Assembly: GCA_023052935.1 (NCBI GenBank)
Contig: CM041293.1
Coordinates: 169,653,341-169,717,340, forward strand
Source of the DNA: Piezodorus guildinii
Lineage: Eukaryota; Arthropoda; Insecta; Hemiptera; Pentatomidae
Direction: 5' to 3'
Length of the DNA: 64,000 bases
A program made the translations under genes and the position numbers. A model generated the notes under the pieces. The model searched no databases. It was not told where the DNA came from and worked only from the letters and a program-made list of their open reading frames with translations. Below are positions 43,280-56,800 of the stretch, one piece after another (positions within the stretch are counted from its first letter, which is position 1; each line of letters begins with the position of its first letter).

Positions 43280-46240
43280 TACAAAATTTATCCAAAGAAA
43301 CTGTAACGGACTCTTAACTCATCTCATAGACCTACAGCTGTTGAATCCCTGTGTTCTCAACTCCCTAGGCCACTCTTACTGTTTGGTGATCTAAGTGCCT
43401 ATAATGCCATCTCGGGTATGAAAGATATGATAGAAGGGGACAACAAATTGGAAACTTACAGGACGCCTACAACTTACATGTTCTGAATAGCGGCAAATCA
43501 ACCTCCTTAAGCTCATCCTACGGTAACTTCTCCCTTATAGACGTCACTTTTTGCTCAAGTAGTTTGCTTTCTGACGCCTATTATAATGTAATCACTGATC
43601 AATATTCCAGTGATCACTTCCCCATTTTAATCAATACTAGATTCACGACCAATCCCCAAAACATCACCTAGGCCTAAACGTTAAAACGTAAAATGTTTAA
43701 CACCGATTGTAGAGATGTTGTACAAAAAAGAGAAAATCTTACAGGACATTCAAAAGTAATATGACCTTATAAATTTTTACTAATTATTATAAAGCAAAAG
43801 CAATGAGCATAAGAGTAATATGCTACCAAAAACCTTTTCTCAATGTATGGAGCTGATGATGAAGAAACACCATCCTTCTCCAAACGTGAAACAACGAGAA
43901 ACGTATTCGACTTTACATTTCAAAATCAAGAAGTCTATAACATGACTTTTAATATGAGATAACTCAAAGTAACTCTCACTGAACTAAAAGTCATGTAGGT
44001 CTTGATGATGTGACTTACGAAATGATTAAACAGCTTCCTGTTCTATTCTTGAACAATATCATAGACTTGTACTTCAAAGAATGGACAAGTGACACTTTCC
44101 CTATCCAGTGAAAAGAATCCCTAATCATTCCAACATTAAAAGCCGCGAAACCAAAAATTTATATAAGCAGCCACCGTCCTATTTCCCTCAAAAATTGCAT
44201 GTGCAAACTTTTAGAAAGGATGGTAAACAAACGCCTTATATGGTTATTAGAGGAAAGCAAAGCACAACGCAACTTAGTTTGGTTTTCGCAAGAAATTTTC
44301 CACCACCTAAAACCTTTGTCGTATGACTATAGAAATCCTAGATACGTTTCTTTACAAGGAATATGCAGTGGGAAAATGTTTTGACATAATAAACGCATTT
44401 GACGCCGTCCGTCAGTCTAATATCCTTCAGCAACTAGATCGATGAGGAGTAAGAGGAAGTTTCGCCAACTTCATCAAAGGCTTCCTCAGCACAAAGTTCC
44501 AATGAGTAACCACATCTGTCATAAAACTTGTTAATAACGGTGTACCCCCAAGGTTCTGTATCCATTACTACCTTGTTCTCTATCGCAACCCGAACAATCG
44601 CTGACTGCTTAGCTCCTACCGCCACTGGCTACCTATTTGCTGACGATTTTGCTTTCCTTAGTAAATCGCGTGATCTTCAAAATATCAAGACGAGTCTCCA
44701 AAATACAGTTGATAAACTAGCTTCATAGTCCCAAAGAACAGCGTGTAAGTTCTGCACTAGTAAAACGTGTTGCCTACACTTCAGGTGCCAAAGAAATCCA
44801 GGCATTCCACCACAAGTCAATTTAAATAATATTGCTTAGGTCTAGACCGATCAGGTTCAGTTTTGAGTTCTATATCCTAATAGTAAGCTAACCTGGTCTG
44901 TCCATATGAAACAACTCCACTCTAAGACCGAGAGTAGATTAAAAATACTGAAGAAATTGGAAAACACCAGATGAGGTTCACACAGGAAAACAAAGCTCCG
45001 CATCTATGTGGCATTAATACTCACTAAACTAGATCACGTTTGCTTCATATTTTCCTCTACTACTCAAAATAAGATTTAAAATTTATATGCAGTCCACCAT
45101 GCTGGTACACGCATATCTACCGGAGTTTTTAGAAATGGCCCGGTAAACAGTCTTAGCGTTGATGCAGGAGTTCTGCCTTTTTCTTATAGCCGCCAAAATC
45201 CCGCTGCTATATATATCACTAAAATGTACACCCAACCATAAAATCCTGCGTACAGTTCCTTATTTCAACAAAAAATGCTGAAAAATATGAAAGATTGAAA
45301 CATTCCTGTCTTCCTCTCTCGCACCGAATGTGATGGATTATTTCTGAATTAGTGCAGTACCAGTTTACAAAAACAGAGAAAAAGCTACCTTTATGGACAG
45401 TGTAACTTTCGTAAGGAAACTGTGAAATGTTAAAAGTTTCCAAGTAAAAAAAGTATTCCCCACAAGAAATATCTTAAACTTTCACAGAACTTAATAAATA
45501 TCAGTATACCAAAATAATTTATACCGATTGTTCTAAAAAGAATTGAGTCGAAGTAATGCGCTGTAATAGACGGCGACCAAATTCACAAGTACAAACTTAA
45601 TAGTACTTGTAGTGTTTTCACTACCGAATTCACAGCTATTCTAAAAGCAGTTCATCTAGTCAGATCAACATTCAGAAAAAACAATGATCATTTGTTCTGA
45701 CTCGCTCAGTGCTCTTAAAGCCATTTTTAATCCATTCTCATCAAACCCAATTGTACAGGAGGTCCACTTCGCAATCAAACAGATGGAGGACTGTACAAAA
45801 AAAAAAAAAACTTTTCGATTCCCAGACATTTAGAGATGACAGGGAATGAAGAAGTTGACAGAACAGCAACAGAGGCACATACGATAGTAGAAATAACGCC
45901 CTATTTTATTTCATCATCCGAACTGTTTCAGCCAATAAACGCGAAGATCATAAACGACTGGCAACAGTCATGGACTGCACTGGAGAACAACAAATTGAAA
46001 AGTGACAAACCGACCATAAATTGCTGGGTCTCATTATTCACAAAATGCAGGTGTGAGGAGGTAGTTATCACCCGCCTGAGGATAGGACACTGCCTCATCA
46101 CTCATGAGCCCCTCATGGCACGAAGGGATCATCCTCGATGTCAAATGTGTAATGTGACTCTCACTGTAAGTCATATTTTCAAAGAGATCCTCGTTACAGT
46201 AGGGAATATGTAAAATGTAGCGTACCACATTAAGTCTCTG
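43280..46240 (+). pseudogene. LINE-C-type relic: endonuclease, RT, RNase H (I-like group)
   Basis: Endonuclease patches GDLSAYNAISG near 43,388 and YSSDHFPILINTRF near 43,603. RT patches: SSHRPISLKNCMCKLLERMV near 44,175, NNGVPPRFC near 44,535 and FADDFAFLSKSRDLQNIK near 44,640. RNase H: CSDSLSALKAIFNPF near 45,693. C-terminal zinc-like TRLRIGHCLITHEPLMARRD then HPRCQMC near 46,075. EN-RT-RNase H order points to I-like elements, and the family resembles the remnants at 10.2 and 59.1 kb. Many stops show age. It may sit in the last intron of microexon gene copy 2. Confidence 0.85.
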
Positions 46241-46529
46241 AGACATTAAGCGATAATGATCGGGCCGTCGACGGTGTCAATCGGATAGTGAAGAACATTG
46301 GTTTATATCGGCTCATTCAACAAATTCAAATTATTTTTCACCCGTTTTGAGATTACTCACACTTTTCAGTGTTCTTTTTATTGCTAATCATTATGTCAAC
46401 TATTAATATTACATCATAATGTTTACTATTCCAATTATTTTATTAGTTTACGGTTTTTCTATTTTATTATTATTTAATTTCGTCCTTTCCTAAATAGGAA
46501 TATAGATATAAAATTATTATTTTTTAACT

Positions 46530-46660
46530 TTCTTTAAAGATGGCCTCGAGACCTTCTAGCCTAGATTACCCAGCGAGTGGTGCAAATGGCTAATTTACTT
46601 GATGTATTAACTAATACAGTTGGAAATGTCAATAAATTATAAAATAATTTTTTTTTTTTT
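46530..46660 (+). pseudogene. Jockey-like LINE 3'-end fragment
   Basis: Reads RWPRDLLA then stop at 46,540-46,565, with about 90 bp of 3' UTR and an A/T-rich end. It is 5'-truncated to the last codons of ORF2. Confidence 0.7.
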
Positions 46661-47029
46661 TATTTCTTATAAAAATAATAATATTTATTATTATTTATTC
46701 TATCGTTTATCATCATAGATAAGTAAGTTAAATTAAATCCAAATTAAATAAGTTACATCATAAAGTTTTCAAGATCTAATTATAATACCAATACGTGACT
46801 CGAACAAATCTAAAATTAAAAATATATTTAAAATTATATGATAACATGATTCATATAAAGTTAAATGTAAACCAAAAAAGTCGGCAGCTATTTTTGTTAT
46901 ATTTTCGAAACCTAGCCAAAAAACAATTTTATAATTTTAGATATGAATGAATCAAATTAAGGGAATTAAATAACCATTTATCAATGATGATAAATATCAT
47001 TAACATATTTTAAAAAAACAGAGTCTCAG
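46661..47029. other. AT-rich sequence, probably intron
   Basis: No supported feature. The 222-bp units begin at about 47,030. Confidence 0.4.
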
Positions 47030-47129
47030 TAATGATTAAAATTTTAAGAAAATAAATAAAATTAATGTATTGAACGATAGAAATATTATTCTATTCAAAC
47101 AAAGCAATAGGAAAGCTATGGAAGTTTAC

Positions 47130-47198
47130 CTTTGAATCCTCTTCAGAACATTTTTCAGGCTCTGATGGCACCACCCCATAATATGGATAATATCTTGG
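47130..47198 (-). CDS. Microexon 8 of copy 2
   Basis: Acceptor CTCTCTAG, donor GTAAAC (others have GTAAGC). Encodes PRYYPYYGVVPSEPEKC then SEEDSK. Confidence 0.78.
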
Positions 47199-47351
47199 CT
47201 AGAGAGAAAATTATAATAAATTAATATCTGATAGTTCACGTTTTGATAGTATACAGGATAAATGTTTAAAAAAATAATTTAAATTAATATGTTAAAATAA
47301 AGAAATATTATTCTATTCAAACAAAGCAATAGGAAAATTATGTAAGCTTAC

Positions 47352-47420
47352 CTTTGAATCCTCTTCAAAACATTTTTCAGGCTCTGATGGCACCACCCCA
47401 TAATATGGATAATATCTTGG
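47352..47420 (-). CDS. Microexon 7 of copy 2
   Basis: Encodes PRYYPYYGVVPSEPEKC then FEEDSK, with the usual splice sites. Shares the final Lys with microexon 8. Confidence 0.8.
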
Positions 47421-47573
47421 CTAGAGAGAAAATTATAATAAATTAATATCTGATAGTTCACGTTTTGATAGTATACAGGATAAATGTTTAAAAAAATAAT
47501 TTAATTTAATATGTTAAAATAAAGAAATATTATTCTATTTAAACAAAGCAATAGGAAAGTTATGTAAGCTTAC

Positions 47574-47642
47574 CATTGAATCCTCTTCAAAACATTTTTC
47601 AGGCTCTGATGGCACCACCCCATAATATGAATAATATCTTGG
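47574..47642 (-). CDS. Microexon 6 of copy 2
   Basis: Encodes PRYYSYYGVVPSEPEKC then FEEDSM, with the usual splice sites. Confidence 0.8.
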
Positions 47643-47795
47643 CTAGAGAGGAAATTATAATAAATTAATATCTGATAGTTCACGTTTTGATAGTATACAG
47701 GATAAAGGTTTAAGAAAATAATTAGATTTAATGTGTTGAACTAAGGAAATATTATTCTATTGAAACAAAGCAATAAGAAAATTATGTAAGCTTAC

Positions 47796-47864
47796 CATTG
47801 AATCCTCTTCAAAACATTTTTCAGGCTCTGATGGCACCACTCCATAATATGGATAATATCTTGG
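47796..47864 (-). CDS. Microexon 5 of copy 2
   Basis: Encodes PRYYPYYGVVPSEPEKC then FEEDSM, with the usual splice sites. Last unit before the gypsy-1 insertion. Confidence 0.8.
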
Positions 47865-47921
47865 CTAGAGAGAAAATTATAATAAATTAATATCTGATAG
47901 TTAAAAAATAATTTAAATTAA

Positions 47922-47925
47922 TATG
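47922..47925. repeat. Gypsy-1 target-site duplication, left (copy 2)
   Basis: TATG before the LTR start, matched by TATG after 57,263. Removing the element rebuilds the array sequence ...AATTAATATGTTGAA. ATATG with a one-base shorter LTR is equally possible. Confidence 0.75.
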
Positions 47926-48054
47926 TGTAAAATCAAGAATTTTATTATTCTTGATTTCATTATCATATGTTAATATTTTACCAAGGGAGTTTATATCTCT
48001 GTCATGATAGTTAATTGTATTAATCAAAGGACTGTTAAACAATTCTTTATTTTA
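47926..48054 (+). repeat. Gypsy-1 5' LTR, left part (copy 2)
   Basis: 129 bp matching the first 129 bp of the 3' LTR. The last 13 bp (ATTCTTTATTTTA, 48,042-48,054) are repeated at 52,551-52,563 as the LINE-A target-site duplication. Confidence 0.95.
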
Positions 48055-48446
48055 TAAAACAGGTGATGACAGTGTAGTAATAAGCACGTGCTCTGAATGT
48101 GTCTGTTCGAAATATGATTTATTCTTTTTCATAAATGATATTTATGCGTGATTCTTATCTATAAAGGACCAGCTATTGATCTAGTCCAGAAAGTTATAAA
48201 AGTTATAGGATTTATATGTAAGTAACAATTAAAAAAGTGCAAAAAATGTGAAGTGGTGGAAGATTATAGTGCTGCAACCAATACAGTGTTATGTTAAATT
48301 GGATAAATAATTAAGAACCATTTCTTTTATGTTCGGTTGTTCAAAACAGTGCACGGTACTTTTGTTTATAAATAGGATCAGTGATTGTAAGTGAAAAATT
48401 ACTAATAGTGAACATTTATACTAGTGGATATAAGTAGTGTGGGGCT

Positions 48447-49700
48447 ATGATGCCCGAAGAGGACAGAAGTATGGAACTGCTACAAGAGGCAGGTCCTTCT
48501 GCCTCTATTGAGGAGAACAACGAATGGGAAGTGGAAGAAAACGGCCTTGTTCTTCAGGAGAGCTAAGAAAAGTAACCAAAAAAATTAACAACATTGAAAC
48601 TACAAACAGGTATGACCCACTTTTAAACATCAATAATACAGAAGCCTACAACCAACCAAATGAAACGGACAGTAAACAAGTTAAAACCTCCTCCTATATT
48701 TTTAAATGGAATTCAAAATATAGAAGCCTTAATTTCATTTTTAAAGAAAGAAATAGGCCACAATCACTTTAATATTAAATCAACAGTTAGGCATGTGATA
48801 CTTTACCCAGCCTCGCCGGAATAATACAGATCGGCCGTACGCAGTTTAAAAAAAGTGAACGCCGATTTTCACACTTATCAGTTGTCAGAAGATAAGAACC
48901 CGAGAGTGGTTATTAAGGGTCTCCATGCATCTACTCCAGAATCGATTATCAAAGAGGAATTAAAAACATTGGGGTATGACGTTTCCAACGTTACCAATTC
49001 CATATCAGCCCGAACTAAATTGCCACTAAATATGTTTTTTGTTGACATAACCAAAAATACATATAATGAAAAAATATTCGACTTAAATTATATTTATTAT
49101 ACCAAAATAAAAATTGAAGAGGTCCGAAAAAAGAGAGAAATTCCACAATGCTTTCGGTGCCAGGGCTTTGCCCATACCAAATCTTACTGCTACCACCAGC
49201 CACGTTGTGTACGATGCGGAGAGGCCCACGAAACATCGGCATGCCTCAAAACTAGAAATACTTCTGCCAAATGTGCCAACTGTGAAGGGGCACACCCAGC
49301 CAATTACCGGGGATGCCAGGCCCTCAAGAACCTGAGAGCACAGCGAACCCAGAAGTACCGTCCTCCGCCGGTGACTGTCGAACCTCCACCAGACTTAGAG
49401 CAGTACTCACCTCTACCAAACAGCCCTTATCAACAGCAGCCTTCGGAACCTTTCACTTTACTTCCAAGAATGGAGCGCCCGAACTGTCCTCGACCGAACT
49501 TAGAGACTCATCAGCCTCAGCCATATCCAAGATCAGGTATGAGGGAAGATAGTAGTCAGCTGATACAACCAGCTGGGTCTTTACCTTCCCAACAAACAAA
49601 TTTATTAAATAATTTAAGTGCCCTCATCCAGCCCCTTTTGACCTTAATGAATCAAATATCACAACTAACACAAGCCCTAACTGCTACTTATGGACATTAG
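48447..49700 (+). pseudogene. LINE-A ORF1 copy 2, N-terminal frameshifts
   Basis: A likely start at 48,447 (MMPEEDRSMELLQEAG) runs out of frame near 48,565. A second frame carries PCSSGELRKVTKKINNIETT. A third, from about 48,855, carries the PRE_C2HC domain (DFHTYQLSEDKNPRVVIKGL) and is open to 49,700. Three zinc knuckles are as in copy 1. A stop near 48,822 also interrupts the region before the domain. Only the C-terminal 281 codons are intact. Confidence 0.85.
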
Positions 49701-52395
49701 TTCTCTGACTGTTGGCTCCCTGTCAATCCTTCTTTGGAACACAAACGGAATACTTCGACATAAAACTGAACTGGAAATTTATATGCAACAAAAACGTATT
49801 GACATTGTACTTTTGACGGAAACACATCTAACTTCACGTAACAAACTTTACATACCAAATTATACTTTGTACAGAACAGACCATCCAGACAATACTGCCC
49901 ACGGAGGGACAGCCATACTAATTAAATCTAACCTTAAACATTATCCAATACACGTAAACTCGACGGCTCAAATACAAATAACAGGAATACAGCTACAGAC
50001 CAACCACATAAACATAACAATTGCTTCTATCTACTGTCCCCCTAAATATATTTTAACAGAGCAAATGTTCGTAGAACTGTTTCAATCATTTGGTAGAACA
50101 TTCCTTGCTGGAGGCGACTTCAATGCGAAACATCAACACTGGGGTTGACGTTTATGCACACCAAGAGGCAGGAGACTCAAGTCTGCTGTTACCCAGTTGT
50201 CATTAAATGTATTTGCCCCCGACAGACCAACTTACTTACCAAATTCTCAGTACAAAAAACCTGACGTTTCTTGACATATTTGTAGCCAAAGATTTGACAA
50301 CTCTACCAATTACCATTATTACCGAAACAGATCTTGGCTCGGACCATTTACCGGTAACCCTGATGTTGGGGGTAGAAAAATTCTTTGCAGAAAGGAGACC
50401 ATCACTCACTTACGGCGTCATGAATTGGGACATCTTTAATGAATGTATTAATGACCAGCTTACCGTGCCTAAAGCATTAAAAACCGAAAAGGATTTAGAA
50501 GAAGCGGTTGAACTTTTCACCTCAACCATCCAAGAAGCTGCCTGGTCCTCACAAGAAATAAAAAGAAGGCAAGGAGTAAGTTTACCGTCCTACCCTCAAT
50601 ACATCAGGGACCTAATAAGAGCCAAGAGACGATCACGAAAACAATGGCAAACTAACAGACTTCCTTCAGACAGACGAACCTTCAACAAACTTAATAAAGA
50701 ACTGAAGCGAGAAATACGAAAATTTAAACAAACTAACTTTGACAAATATCTGGAAAAAACTTGACAACGGACGACAGCAGTCTTTGGCGACATTCCAAGC
50801 GCCTCCTAAAACATCGCGAAGTGTCCGTCCCATTGAGAAAAGATGATGGTTCTTGGGCTGTGTCGGATAAAGAGAAATCTGTAACTTTTGCTGACTATCT
50901 TTTAACTGTTTTTAAAACTCACACAGACTTAACAGACATACAACACGAAAATTATGTGCAGAAAGTCTTAGACTCACCTCTTCCTATGTCCTTTCCGCCA
51001 AAAACCTTTACTCCTTCTGAAGTATCAAGACAGATTATGAAAATGCCAAAAAAGAAGACTCCTGGTTATGACCTTATCACTGCGAATATACTACGAAAAA
51101 TCCCCAGAAAAGCATTAGTCTTCCTTACAACACTGTACAATGCTATACTTAGGACAACTAAATTCCCTATTCAATGGAAATATTCTTCAATTTCAATGGT
51201 ACATAAACCTAACAAAGACAAACATAGACCTGCCTCTTATAGACCTATTAGCCTTCTTCCGGTATGTTCAAAAATATTTGAAAAACTGTTGTACGAACGG
51301 ATTATTAACATACTGACAGACCACGACATATTACCAGATCACCAATTCGGATTTCGCTCTTTTCATTCCACAACACATTAGCTACACAGAGTTACCGACT
51401 ACATTACTACTGCACTAGAACTAAAACAGTACGCATCTGGGGCTTTTTTGGATGTTACTCAGGCTTTTGATAGGGTATGGCACCAGGGTCTTATTTTTAA
51501 ACTAAAACCTATACTTCAAAGCACATATTACTTAGTTTTACAATCTTTTCTCTATGACCGTTTCTTCTCTGTCCGACAGGGTTCTGAGACCTCATCAATA
51601 AAACCAATCTCTGCAGGTGTACCCCAAGGTTCTGTCCTGGCCCCTCTTCTCTACTTAATATACACATATGACTTACCAACAGACCAAAACATCTTAACTG
51701 CGACATATGCCGAAGACACTGCAATTATTACGAGAAACACAGACCCTATACAAACCAGTATGATATTACAACACCATTTGGACAACGTACAAAACTGGTG
51801 TAAGAAATGGAAGTTAAAGATTAACCATGACAAGTCACTACATATTACATTTACACTTAGACGCGGAATCTGCCCTTCAATTTACATAGACAATCACCCT
51901 TTACCGTAAACAAATACAGTAACATACTTAGGACTAATATTTGGCAAAAGATTGACATGGGGCCCACACGTCAAGACAAAACTTAAAACGCTAAACTTTC
52001 GACTTAGACTATTATATTCAATATTACATAGACGTTCTAAATTATCCACCAGACAGAAACTAAATGTTTACACTTATTTATTATAACCAATATGGACTTA
52101 CGCTTGCCAAATATACGGACCCGCTAAAAAGACACACATACGAAAAATACAAACCTTTCAATCGCAATTTTTAACACTAGCAATGAACTCACCACCATAT
52201 GTATCAAACGATACCCTACACACTGACTTACGTATTCCAACTACAATAAATCATATTCGACTGACTTACAAACGATTTCACGACAAACTAAATGGACATA
52301 GAAACAAACTTGTACAAAACATGGCTACAACTGACATACCATACATAACTCGGTGTAGGCTGAAAAGGAGTTGGATGAGGGACCTCTTAGCCTGA
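49690..52395 (+). pseudogene. LINE-A ORF2 copy 2: endonuclease plus RT, broken
   Basis: Same motifs as copy 1. Breaks: TGA at 50,146 (shared), a one-base gain near 50,266, two extra A near 50,757, TAG at 51,379, TAA at 51,907 and TAA near 52,084. The catalytic motif reads YAED near 51,711 instead of YADD, which would abolish catalysis even without the other breaks. Most of these differ from copy 1, so they came after the duplication. Confidence 0.92.
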
Positions 52396-52550
52396 AAAAA
52401 TAGTTTGTTTTTGAATGTCAGGAGGATGCACCACTGGGTACTATCTCCCTCATGTCAACCCATGCTATGTTTATCAAACATAACTCATTTGCTGATTGTA
52501 ACATATACAGGTGCAAATAAAAATATTAAGTTAAAAAAAAAAAAATATAT

Positions 52551-52690
52551 ATTCTTTATTTTAGGTAGGTTCATTGTTAATTATGTATGTTATCCAATTC
52601 ATTATTTTATGTCATAAAAATTGTAATAATTAAAACTTTATTTTAGCATCGTTTAACTCCTGATTCATTTAAATCAGAAGAAGAATTAGA
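52551..52690 (+). repeat. Gypsy-1 5' LTR, right part (copy 2)
   Basis: Starts with the duplicated 13-bp target, then the last 127 bp of the LTR. It ends AATTAGA where the 3' LTR ends AATAACA. Confidence 0.88.
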
Positions 52691-52712
52691 AATTGTTTAA
52701 CTGTCAGTAACG

Positions 52713-53883
52713 ATGGCCGTTGAGAAGAAGAGGTTATATCTGCCCATAATAAAGGGAGTTGAGGATTTGTTTGAATTGGTAGCTTTGTCTGGCGATAAAG
52801 TGCTATGGTATGCGCTCCCTCCTCAATTGAAGAATTTAACCTTTCATAAGGAATTGTTTGCCATAAAAACTGTTACTGGTAGTATGAATTCCATTACTAG
52901 AATAGGGGGTTATCGTAAATTGCAGTTCCATTCAGTACGGCGTTGCAAAAAAAGTATTGGGATGAGGAAGACAATTTTTGTATAGACGAGAATTACCTAG
53001 AAGAATATAATGAAGAAAAAATATCATGTAACAACGAATTAAAATCTAATAAATTTGTTTATATAGAACGAATTAAAGAGTTAGAAAACCGTATTTTAGC
53101 ACCTAATGAGATTGAGATGAGTTTAAGGGAAATTGAACACAAATTCTTAATATCTTAATACGAAAGTAAGAAAAATGCAACGTCTTGGATAAATGAATTT
53201 GAAAAAGAATGTGTTAGGTTCAGTATGACAGATGATGTAAAAAAAATAGAAGTTTTAAGACATTTTATTGATGACAGTGCGCAAGAATGGTATTGTGCTA
53301 ATTTAAATAAATTTCATTAACTCGTTGGGAAGACTGGAAAAAATCGTTATTATTAGTATATAGTAAGAAGGGTTGGTCGGCCATTCGATCACATTTCATT
53401 ATAAACACATGTTTGGCTCTTTGATTGAATATGTTCTGAAAAAAAGAACGCTTATTGCTCGAAGCAGACAAAGATATTCCAGAGAAATTTAGACTTTATC
53501 AAATAGTTTGTAATCTACCGATAGACATACAGGATAGATTAGACAGAGACAAAATAAAAACTGTAGATGATTTAATAAGACAGCTAAAAAAAATTGATGA
53601 TTCATATGTTATCAGAAGAAAATTAGATGAAAGAAAAGAGGAGGGAAAGCAGAAACACGATGATAAAAAGAAAACTGTCAACTCAGCGGAATTTAAGAAA
53701 AAAACATGTCCAATATGTGAAGCACTAGGTTATAGAAATCGGTATCATCCTACAAAAGTCTGTTGGAATAAGATCAAGGCATCGCAACATAGGAAAATTA
53801 ATTTAACCGAAAAAGAAGATGAGGAAGAGAAAGACAAATTGGACATTGAGAGGAGACAGGATGACCTTAATCCAAAAAACTAG
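52713..53883 (+). pseudogene. Gypsy-1 gag copy 2, broken
   Basis: MAVEKKRLYLPIIKGVEDLF opens the frame. Shifts near 52,918 and 53,160 and an indel near 53,312 interrupt it. A last clean stretch at 53,455-53,883 ends with the Lys-rich tail and CPICEALGYRNRYHPTKVCW. The stop seen in copy 1 at 3,777 is absent here. Confidence 0.82.
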
Positions 53884-53897
53884 TAAGCCCGAAAAAA

Positions 53898-56800
53898 TGT
53901 CTACACCATGTTCACTGATAAGAATTAAAGTAATAGTAGATAAGCGTAAAGTAGCTAAAGCTATATATGATAATGGCTCTACTTGCTCTTTAATTAATGA
54001 AAATATCATTAATTTACTTAAAGCAAAATTAATTAGTAACAGAAGTGTTTTAAAGACAATAACGGGTGTAATTTTTTCTCAGAACCGGGCTAATTTACAT
54101 ATAAAAATCGGTGAGATAGAAGACAAATTAGATCTGATTGTTGTCAAAAATAGTAACTTTGATTATGATTTATTATTAGATTTAGATGCAATAACAAAAT
54201 TCAAATTACTACAAGATGAAAATTTACAAATTAAACAAAAACTAAATCATAAAATGATAAACATTGAGAAGGTAACTGATAACATACCGATGGACAGCAA
54301 CATTAAAAAACATATGATAAAGAGAAAAATTTTTGTTGGGAATGTAGAGAAAGAAAAATTAAAGGTTGAAAATGAATTTTGTAAATCAGAGTTTAATAAA
54401 CTTTATGAAGACCCGAATGAAAAATTAGACCTGAATTATCTGCCAGAAGATAAGCAGAAGAAAATATTTAATTTACTTTATGAATATCAAACATGTTTTG
54501 CTAAAAACAAATTTGATGTCGGGTCAGTTAAATCTTTTGAAGCCCAAATCAAACTAAAAGAAGATCGATATGTATCTAAAAAGCCATATAGATGCTCGAT
54601 TCCAGATCAAGCAGAAATAGATGCCCAGATTTCTAAATTGATGGATAATGATCTAATTGAGGAATCAGATTCACCTTTTGCAAGTCCAGTGACATTGGCT
54701 TGCAAAAATGAAGATGGAAAAAGAACGCGATTGTGTGTAGATTATAGAGAATTAAATAGGACAGTAATCCCTTAATCTCACCCTTTCCCTAGGATAGATG
54801 ATCTTGTTGTCAATGTAGGAGACTGCCGAAGGTTTACGGGGTTGGATATCAACTCAGCTTTTTGGGCTATTCCAATAAGGGAAAAGGATCGAAAGAAAAC
54901 TGCCTTCATTACCCAAAAAGGTCACTGGCAATGTAAAGTTCTTTCTTTTGGCTTCAAGAATTCACCAGCTGTTTTCCAGAGAGTTTTGGCAAACATAATT
55001 AGAAGGTATCATTTAGACAAATTTTGTGTCAATTATATAGATGATATTTTGATATTTTCCAAATCTTTTGACGAGCACTTAACTCATATCAAACAATTTT
55101 TTGAAGCGGCTAGGCAAGAGGGCTTTAAATTGAAATTGGCGAAATGTGGTTTTGCAAAACATCGGTTAAGTACTTAGGTCGTGTGATAGAAAGAGGAAAA
55201 GTCTATCCTGTTAGTGATAATCTAGCTGCTATCAAAAATTTCAGGCGTCCTGAAATAAGAAAAATGGTTCGGCAATGGTTAGGGAAAATTAATTTGATCA
55301 CAAATTTGTTGATCATTGTTCACAAAGACTTGCACCGCTTCACGGATTATTGAAAAAAGGCGTGGAATTTAATCGGACAGAAGAATGTGAGAAGAGTTTT
55401 AAAGAAATTAAGGAATATTTGTGTTCCAAACCGATTTTGGCCATTTATGATCCGGATAAAGACATTGTAATTGAAGTAGATACTAGCCGAGTAGGTTTAG
55501 GAGCGGTCCTGAAACAGCCTCAAGAAGACGGAATTCTGCACCCAGTGGGATATTTTTCAAAAAAATTAACTTCAGGTCAGAGTAAAAGGGAAATAATGTA
55601 TCTGGAATGTCTGGCTATTAAAGAGAGAATTTTATATTGGCAACACTATTTGAAAGGTAGAGAATTCACTGTAACATCTGATTATAAACCACTCGTCAAT
55701 TTAAAATCAAAAGCTAGAACCGATGAGGCAATAGGTGATTTAATGTTGTATTTATCCCAATAAAACTTTAAAGTAGTTTACAAAGAAGGGAGAGATAATG
55801 TGGAAGCTGATTCTTTATCTCGAAATCCGGTTTTGGAAAGCTTTCATAATGAAGATGATTGTATAAAAGTGGTGAATATTATACAAATTGAAGAAATTAA
55901 AAAAGATCAGAAAGCTCATGAAGAGGAGTTAAAAACGTCGGAGAAATCTATTCGAGACGGAGAAATATATTTTAAGTTATTAAATAATAGAAAACGGATT
56001 TACGTTTCCAAAACTTTTGGCTGGTATTTAGTCGATAAGATCAAAAATTTTTATAGTCATATTGGAAGTAAGCAAATAGCAGAAAAGCTCCGATCTTTTT
56101 ATTACTTCAAAAATATGGATGTCATCATAAATAGTTATTGTAAACAGTGTAGTTGCTAGAAATAAATCGAGATCAAGGCGACCGATCGGGTTATTGTCAA
56201 AGTTAGGACCACCAGAGTACCCTTTTCAAATTATGTCAATTGATACAATAGGAGGCTTCGGTGGAAACAGGTCTGGGCACAAATACATGCATGTATTGGT
56301 GACCACTTTACACGATATGCATGGATATCAACTTCAAGAGGACAAATCGCTAATGATTTCATTAAATTATTGGAACCAATTTCTGAAGAAAATATCAAAA
56401 AATTTTAGCAGATCAATACAGTGCTCTAAATTTTTCTAAATTTAAAACGTTTATAAAAAAAAAAGGTGTTCAGCTAATCTTTACAGCCGTTGACAATCCA
56501 CAATCCAATGGCTTAAATGAACGTCTAAATCAGACATTAGTAAACCGCATACGATGTCGATTGAACGAAAACTTCAAAAGAAGGCCGTGGACAGCAATTG
56601 CTAAAATCTGTGTTAAAGAATACATTCACCGACATTACTTTTACTATATGGGCGTGCCTCTGAAATTGTTCCAAAAGAGTTGGAAAAGGAACATAATTTA
56701 CAGACAGATAGAGCAGAAGCGTTCACACAAAGAAGTTTTGAACGGAACAAGAGCAGAGTAGACCAGAAAAGAATTGATCATTAGTTTGAAGAAGGAGATT

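Larger units (their letters stand above)
47030..47925 (-). repeat. 222-bp tandem repeat array, copy 2, distal half (four units)
   Basis: Exon starts at 47,130, 47,352, 47,574 and 47,796, an exact 222-bp step. Its right end is interrupted by the gypsy-1 LTR at 47,926. The partner half is at 57,264-58,110. Confidence 0.95.
48055..52550 (+). mobile_element. LINE-A copy 2, full-length Jockey-like element inside the gypsy-1 LTR
   Basis: 5' UTR of about 390 bp (48,055-48,446), broken ORF1, broken ORF2, 3' UTR and an A-rich tail, flanked by the 13-bp duplication ATTCTTTATTTTA. Full length at the 5' end. Confidence 0.94.
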
